This document shows, piece after piece, positions 59,059 to 64,000 of a stretch of 64,000 nt of DNA. A program made the translations under genes and the position numbers. This DNA comes from Perlabentimonas sp034003245 (GTDB taxonomy: Bacteria > Bacteroidota > Bacteroidia > Bacteroidales > Tenuifilaceae): the NCBI GenBank assembly GCA_034003245.1, contig JAVEYY010000004.1, positions 85,594 to 149,593 of the forward strand, given 5' to 3'. Every line of letters begins with the position of its first letter. The first letter of the stretch is position 1. The notes beneath the pieces were generated by a model. The model searched no databases and had not been told where the DNA came from. It worked only from the letters and a program-made list of their open reading frames with translations.

Positions 59059-62000
59059 CTACTCCTCCCTGATACTTTTCAGAACATTCCTTGAAAGGAT
59101 GCTCCGGGTTGGGAAAAATATCCAAAGCACTCCGCTTAAAAATACAGAAGCAAGAAGTATTGCGACAAACCCATAGGGAACGCTAAAAGCAGGGGAAAGC
59201 AGCGAAGGTAAAATTCCAATAGCTGCCGATAAGGTTCCAACGGTTAAGCCAGATATTAACAAGAATAGGTTTTCGGTAAAAATCAACCTAAAGAGTTCCC
59301 TTTTGCTAAAGCCCATGGCAAGCATTACGGCCAACTCCCCGCTGCGCTCAAGCATATTGCGAAGCAAAACAACACCCAAGCCAAATGTGCCAATTACAAT
59401 GCCCAATCCACCAAGCACCATAAACACCGTGAGATACGTGTTTTCTACCGTGTTAAACTCGGCCAAACGTACCGATGTGGGCTTTACCTCAACGCCAAAA
59501 TCGACCAAAGAGCTATTGAAAAGGTCAATTAGTTCAGGTTGGTAATCAGACGGAGCATCAACAAGCATAATAGATGAGCCACTGGATGAGGGGAAATGTT
59601 TTCTAAATAATTCATCCGAGATAAGGATATTACCCTGAAAAACGGAGTTGCTTAATCCGGCAACTATTTTCAGATTTAGGGTATCGCCCACCTCATTCAG
59701 GTAGCTAATGGTATCGCCCACCGATTTCATTAAGCCCCAGGTTAAAACGGTTTGATCGGCAATTGCAGGGATAGTGTTATTGCCATAATTGTTCTGTAGC
59801 TCAAGCCAGGTTCGGTTTTTATCAACTCCATTTAGGTAACTAACAAACGAGAATGCCCCAAGGCTATCGAAAGTTTGATAATTAACCCCAAGGATGGCAG
59901 GCTTTTGCACCTGGTTAAGGTTTAGGCAGCTGGCATCATCACCATCGAGGCGGTGAAGTTGAATAAAATCGACACTATTGAGAATGGTATCGTACTCCAA
60001 TCCCAATTTGGCTTTGCCAAAGTTTGTGTTCAAATTGTACGGTATGGGCAATGTGGTTTCCATCCACAGCAAAAATCCTCCAGTACCCGAGCTACGCTGA
60101 TTCTCGACCCCGTAAAAGGTTTTTCGGTTTGCGCCAGTAATTATGATGATAAATGTTCCTAACGCCAGCAGGGCTATGGTTGTAAGGCTTCTCACTCTAC
60201 TTCTAGACGAATTTGTAATGGCTAGCTGATTCAGTGAAATTGGTTTAAGGTGATTTCTGCTGGCTATCACCCTGTAAAACCAATTTATTAACCCAATGCA
60301 ACCTGCTAGAAAGAGACCTCCAGCAGATAGAAAGAGCGATGGGTTTATGGCATTAATATCGGAAAGGGAAATTGCAACAATGGCAAACGAAACAGAAATA
60401 AGTACAATTGCTATGGTTAAACTTGCTGCGCTTCTTCTTCTAAATGTGCCTATTAACTCTTGATAATTACTTCGAACTAGACTTAACAGGGGTTGCTTAA
60501 GCTTTCGTACTATAACAAGGTAGATAGAAAGAGACGCAATGGCCACACTGATAAAAAAACCAAGGATTGCGGTTGATGGCAATGCAAAAACCTCAAGAAT
60601 ATTGGTATGCACAGCACCCTGCCAAACCGAATTCAGTGCCCAAATAATTAGCTGAGTGTAAGCAATTCCAAGGAATACACCTGCAAGTCCTCCAAAAAAA
60701 GTTGTAAAAATCGACTCACCCAAGTGGATACCAGCAATCATACTCCTTGTAAAACCAAGTCCTGATAAAATTCCAATCTCCTCCCTCCTCGATTCCACAT
60801 TCAACGAAAAGGTAAGCACAGTTAGCAGAATTGATGCTGCTATAAGAAAGAAGCTTAAGCTGATGAAAAGGCTCCCAAAATCGACAGAGTTTTTTGCCGA
60901 GCTGATACCCTGCTCATAAATAGGCATAAAAGCCAGGCCCAAATCAATGGGACTTATACTTTTGGCTAGTTGTTGCTGCAACTCTTCAAAACCAATATTT
61001 TGGGTATCAAAGCGCATTGAGGTGTAATTTCCAAAAGAATTCCCCCAGAGGTTAATGCCCTGCTGCATTGATATTAGTGCCTTTGGCGTGCCACGGAAAT
61101 CGTTCCAGTACTGCTCGTCCTTCGGACGAATCCTCTCCAGGTCGATGGGAATGCCTGTTTCCCAATCGTAGCAGCTACCGGCATCGGCAAGTCCAGGGAA
61201 AAGAGGCATTAATGAGTTGTTAACAAAAGCACTTTGAATTGGAATAATATCCCTGACAACGAATGAGTTTGTTTCTTCCTTCAGCGTACGTAGTGGACCA
61301 ATCACAAAGTATTTCAGCTCTAAAGTATCGCCAACCTTTGCACCCAAATCGTTGGCAAGCCATTGGTTAATTACTATCTCATTATCATTAATTGAAGAAT
61401 CAACCACTGGGTGAGTAGTAGCCGCAACGAAAGAGTATGGAGTTTCTTTACCGTTTAGCCGAAACGAATTAACCAAATAAGTCAAAACGGTTTCGTCGTT
61501 TATACCTTGATTTAGAATTGATTTGGCAATGGGCTCATCAATAAATATCCTCTCCGAGATTAGCTCGTACCTATTAGATTCAGGTAGCTCACGAATGCTT
61601 AGGCCAGCATCGGCAATAGTAAAGACTTTTTTAAAAGTAGAATCTAACTTTACTGTGGATAAATCAACCCCATTTTTATCAGCAACCAGAATTACATTTG
61701 CCTTACTGGCCAGCTCAAGATTTTTGGCAAGCAGCTGATTAGATATAAATACATTGAATGGTGCAGCCTGATTGCTTTTTAGGCTAAACCGTCCCATCTC
61801 ATTATCAGTGGTGATGGTCTTAACCCTTACCCTAATGGCGATTGAGAGATTAATATCCTGAGCAAAAGGAGCATTCAGCGGAATAGCATCCAGCTTCTTT
61901 ACCCTTAGTAAGAATTCATCGCCCACAGTAAGATTCAAGGCTTTGGCAACCTCGTTGTTGATAATAACCTCATTATCGTATGGCGTATCGACCTCGATAC

Positions 62001-62358
62001 CCGAAAGTTTCCAAAAATCATTATCAACACCAATAACCTGAATTCCGTTAGCTCTGCTTGCATTGTCGGGATTTGATGCAACTCCCTGCACCATAAGTAG
62101 GGTGGCTGTGGGTGCATTCAGCTCTTTGCCCAGTTCCTGTGAAAGGTTCCAGCGCACCAAGCGCTCGCCAGTGATTAAGGCATATCGGATATTCCCAAGG
62201 CGAACATCAACCAGCTTACTAAGGCTAAGCCTAACAGAATCGCCAACAATTAGCGCACCAGTTAATACAGCGGTACTTATAAGCGTGCCAGCGAAAAGAG
62301 CCAGATGTTGCTTGCGGTAAAAGCTGATACTCCTTAGAATATATCGAAGAATTGACAT
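59059..62358 (-). CDS. ABC transporter permease with two FtsX-type domains
   Basis: This 1099-residue inner-membrane protein has an N-terminal helix (HLALFAGTLISTAVLTGALI), a periplasmic domain (about 45-485), an FtsX membrane domain (about 490-620: ISLSFFLIAASILLTVLTFS, then REEIGILSGLGFTRSMIAG), a central group of helices (about 650-770), a second periplasmic domain (about 775-950) and a C-terminal FtsX domain (TVFMVLGGLGIVIGTFGLG, then ERSGELAVMLAMGFSKREL). This fused layout is typical of macrolide-exporter/LolCDE-type systems that move lipoproteins, peptides or other envelope molecules by mechanotransmission. The ATPase gene lies 9 bp upstream on the same strand. The substrate is unknown; no membrane-fusion protein gene is nearby. 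Confidence 0.88.
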   Translation of the reverse strand: MSILRYILRSISFYRKQHLALFAGTLISTAVLTGALIVGDSVRLSLSKLVDVRLGNIRYALITGERLVRWNLSQELGKELNAPTATLLMVQGVASNPDNASRANGIQVIGVDNDFWKLSGIEVDTPYDNEVIINNEVAKALNLTVGDEFLLRVKKLDAIPLNAPFAQDINLSIAIRVRVKTITTDNEMGRFSLKSNQAAPFNVFISNQLLAKNLELASKANVILVADKNGVDLSTVKLDSTFKKVFTIADAGLSIRELPESNRYELISERIFIDEPIAKSILNQGINDETVLTYLVNSFRLNGKETPYSFVAATTHPVVDSSINDNEIVINQWLANDLGAKVGDTLELKYFVIGPLRTLKEETNSFVVRDIIPIQSAFVNNSLMPLFPGLADAGSCYDWETGIPIDLERIRPKDEQYWNDFRGTPKALISMQQGINLWGNSFGNYTSMRFDTQNIGFEELQQQLAKSISPIDLGLAFMPIYEQGISSAKNSVDFGSLFISLSFFLIAASILLTVLTFSLNVESRREEIGILSGLGFTRSMIAGIHLGESIFTTFFGGLAGVFLGIAYTQLIIWALNSVWQGAVHTNILEVFALPSTAILGFFISVAIASLSIYLVIVRKLKQPLLSLVRSNYQELIGTFRRRSAASLTIAIVLISVSFAIVAISLSDINAINPSLFLSAGGLFLAGCIGLINWFYRVIASRNHLKPISLNQLAITNSSRSRVRSLTTIALLALGTFIIIITGANRKTFYGVENQRSSGTGGFLLWMETTLPIPYNLNTNFGKAKLGLEYDTILNSVDFIQLHRLDGDDASCLNLNQVQKPAILGVNYQTFDSLGAFSFVSYLNGVDKNRTWLELQNNYGNNTIPAIADQTVLTWGLMKSVGDTISYLNEVGDTLNLKIVAGLSNSVFQGNILISDELFRKHFPSSSGSSIMLVDAPSDYQPELIDLFNSSLVDFGVEVKPTSVRLAEFNTVENTYLTVFMVLGGLGIVIGTFGLGVVLLRNMLERSGELAVMLAMGFSKRELFRLIFTENLFLLISGLTVGTLSAAIGILPSLLSPAFSVPYGFVAILLASVFLSGVLWIFFPTRSILSRNVLKSIREE

Positions 62359-62367
62359 AGCGATGAA

Positions 62368-63045
62368 CTAAACAAGTTTGCCTTTTGATAGCCTGTACAT
62401 TTTGATCATTTTTTCGGCTAGGGTGAGCGAGTGCGTAACCACAACCATTGCAACATTGTGTTTCCTGTTGATATCGAGTAGTAACTCGCCCAGCTGAAAA
62501 GCCGAATCCTGATCCAATGAGCCAGTGGGCTCATCGGCAAGAATTAGCTCAGGCTGATTAATCAAAGCCCTTACCAACGCGGCTCTTTGACACTCGCCAC
62601 CGGATAGCTGTCCGGGTCGCTGATGAATTCGCGCGGTTAGGCCAACGCTACTAAGCAACTCCATTGCCCGTTCGGTTAGGTCCTTGCCATTGATATTGCT
62701 ACGCAATGGGATTGTTGGAACCAAAATATTCTCGAGCAAGCTAAGCTGTGGCAAAAGATGATGAAACTGAAACACAAAACCAATGCTCCTCCTCCTAACC
62801 TCGGATAGCTGCTTCTCATTGAAGGTAGCTACATCCTGACCTTTGAAAAGAAATTTACCCGACGAAGGCGTATCGATGGTACCAATAATGTTGAGCAAGG
62901 TGCTTTTCCCCGAACCCGATGGCCCAACAATTGATATCAAATCCTTCGATTTTATGGTTAAATCGATACCGCTTAACACCTCACGTTGCACGTTAGTACC
63001 AGGGTTAACGTACGATTTGGATATGTTGGTTAATTCTGCTATCAT
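62368..63045 (-). CDS. ABC transporter ATP-binding protein (LolD/MacB type)
   Basis: The 225-residue ATPase has Walker A GPSGSGKSTLL, Q-loop FQFHHLLPQLSLLEN, signature LSGGECQRAALVRAL, Walker B LILADEPTGSLD and H-loop VVVTHS. The sequence around FVFQFHHLLPQLSLLENILVP is characteristic of the LolD/MacB/FtsE group. It is the first gene of a two-gene operon with the permease at 59059. A complete set of motifs indicates an active ATPase. Confidence 0.93.
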   Translation of the reverse strand: MIAELTNISKSYVNPGTNVQREVLSGIDLTIKSKDLISIVGPSGSGKSTLLNIIGTIDTPSSGKFLFKGQDVATFNEKQLSEVRRRSIGFVFQFHHLLPQLSLLENILVPTIPLRSNINGKDLTERAMELLSSVGLTARIHQRPGQLSGGECQRAALVRALINQPELILADEPTGSLDQDSAFQLGELLLDINRKHNVAMVVVTHSLTLAEKMIKMYRLSKGKLV

Positions 63046-63226
63046 TTTATATCTATTTATTCATCTGTTAACAAAAACAAGGGCTGGTGGAGTTAAAAGT
63101 GTTGGGTTTAGAACAGCGATTTTGTTCCGCGTGATAAAACTAAATTGAAACGATAGAAAAATACAACCCACCAAAACTAGTATTATTTAACTCAATGATT
63201 AATCTCGATATTTTCATCATCGGTAT

Positions 63227-64000
63227 TTAGTAATTCAATCCAAAAGCCCACAGCGGTATTACGTTTAGATACCCAAATTCAATATCATCCTTCACTACAA
63301 ATGATTTTCCATCTTGATTGATTTGGGCTTGTTGTTTGTTTTTTCCGCCAATTTCGAAAGTATAGCTACCAATAACAAAATCTGCCTTTTCGGAAGATAT
63401 CAATTCGTGCTTTTGACGCATTTGATTGAAAAAGAAAGTTTCACGGATATTTCCAATATTTGATTTATCACCAACCAAATTATAGATTATATTGGTATTA
63501 TCCAGATAGACTTTTTCCACCTTCCCTAAACCTCGAATACCGCTTGTTTCATTTCGTAACTGACTAATAAGTCCAGCCTTTTCCATATACAAGAAGTAAT
63601 CGTCTAAAGAATTTCGGCTCACTCCAATCATTCCAGAAATTTTAGAAAAATTTGGCTTAAAGGGAACACTTTCCGCAATGATCGAAAGCAAGCGCTTTAA
63701 TTTACGGCTTGTTCCTACATTGAGATTGGCATACTGTGGAATATCTGTCTCCAATGTTTGTACAATGATTTGCCCTAAACGTAAATCTAGCTGATTTTCG
63801 AGACCAAAGGGATAGTAACCGCGTTTTAAATAGTCATTAAACAACGGTAGCGGATGTTTAATATCCGTTAGTTTCACTTCGTTATTGACTATCTGCTCTA
63901 GTGAGTAAATATCAGTATCGAAATTGTGGAATAGTTTTAAATACTCCCGAAATGAAAGCCCTTGTAATTTATAAATTATAGCACGGCGACTTAAATCTGC
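63227..64000 (-). CDS. AAA/DUF4143 ATPase, C-terminal part (5' end outside the window)
   Basis: The frame is open to the right edge of the window: ADLSRRAIIYKLQGLSFREYL precedes a GTG at 63877 that is therefore not the start. The 257 visible residues are the end of the AAA_14 ATPase domain (SFREYL is a landmark after sensor 1) and a DUF4143 domain (about 95-235 here; SKISGMIGVSRNSLDDYFLYMEKAGLI winged helix, VYLDNTNIIYNL, then FFFNQMRQKHEL, FEIGGKNKQ). Such ATPases are very common in Bacteroidota and archaea and have no proven function. It ends 181 bp from the ABC operon. Confidence 0.85.
   Translation of the reverse strand, partial: ADLSRRAIIYKLQGLSFREYLKLFHNFDTDIYSLEQIVNNEVKLTDIKHPLPLFNDYLKRGYYPFGLENQLDLRLGQIIVQTLETDIPQYANLNVGTSRKLKRLLSIIAESVPFKPNFSKISGMIGVSRNSLDDYFLYMEKAGLISQLRNETSGIRGLGKVEKVYLDNTNIIYNLVGDKSNIGNIRETFFFNQMRQKHELISSEKADFVIGSYTFEIGGKNKQQAQINQDGKSFVVKDDIEFGYLNVIPLWAFGLNY

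Noticed and set aside
1..64000. CRISPR arrays, tRNA or rRNA genes, insertion sequences, prophage
   Set aside because: No regularly spaced direct repeats, cloverleaf-like sequences, ribosomal RNA segments, transposase or phage structural genes were recognised on either strand.

Overview
The window comes from a member of the phylum Bacteroidota, most likely a Bacteroidales-like lineage. The evidence is a complete Bat (aerotolerance) operon, a type IX secretion C-terminal sorting domain on a secreted glycoside hydrolase, a sensor kinase with propeller repeats paired with a LytTR regulator, many outer-membrane barrels and lipoproteins, and repeated promoters of the Bacteroidota form (-33 TTTG, -7 TAnnTTTG). 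No rRNA, tRNA, CRISPR array, insertion sequence or prophage was seen.

Layout. 0-5.3 kb: the 3' end of an unknown gene, then a secreted coiled-coil protein with an FGE-sulfatase-like domain, followed 45 bp later by a secreted MACPF (perforin-like) protein with several ricin-type trefoil repeats. 5.3-13 kb: xerD, pyruvate kinase, a TPR protein, an M1 aminopeptidase lipoprotein, a decayed DUF4943-type lipoprotein and a small unknown gene. 13-23 kb: a secreted GH5 enzyme with two CBM6-like modules, an alanine/sodium symporter, a GT51 transglycosylase, a ParA ATPase with a small partner, two envelope barrel proteins and a PqqD-like protein. 23-30 kb: OPT and POT peptide transporters, folD and ffh. 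30-35 kb: a LytTR response regulator and a 1349-residue sensor kinase, then an EamA transporter. 35.9-44.8 kb: moxR - unknown - DUF58 - BatD/DUF4381-like - batA-B-C-D-E, nine genes on the minus strand. 45-50.6 kb: an AlkD-like gene, a PadR regulator with its membrane partner, yebC, a universal stress protein and a frameshifted sodium:solute symporter. 50.6-52.2 kb: an orphan trpB preceded by what reads as a complete ribosome-dependent trp attenuator, with three consecutive Trp codons in a 21-codon leader, a strong terminator and a competing antiterminator pairing. 52.2-57.6 kb: an accessory region with two barrel proteins and a partly duplicated metallopeptidase/lipoprotein module, rich in palindromes. 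The full-length metallopeptidase has a (CTCTT)n tract inside its lipoprotein signal sequence and is out of frame in this assembly, as in a phase-OFF contingency gene. 57.6-64 kb: a conserved protein of unknown function, an ABC permease/ATPase pair and the 3' part of an AAA/DUF4143 ATPase.

The strongest leads are the Opa-like pentanucleotide switch in the metallopeptidase lipoprotein, the trp attenuator and the MACPF-ricin/FGE-like pair. One caution applies. At least four apparent frameshifts (three in the DUF4943 relic, one in the symporter) are all single-base deletions, so some breaks may be sequence errors rather than biology. All functional calls are from reading motifs by eye; no database search was run.
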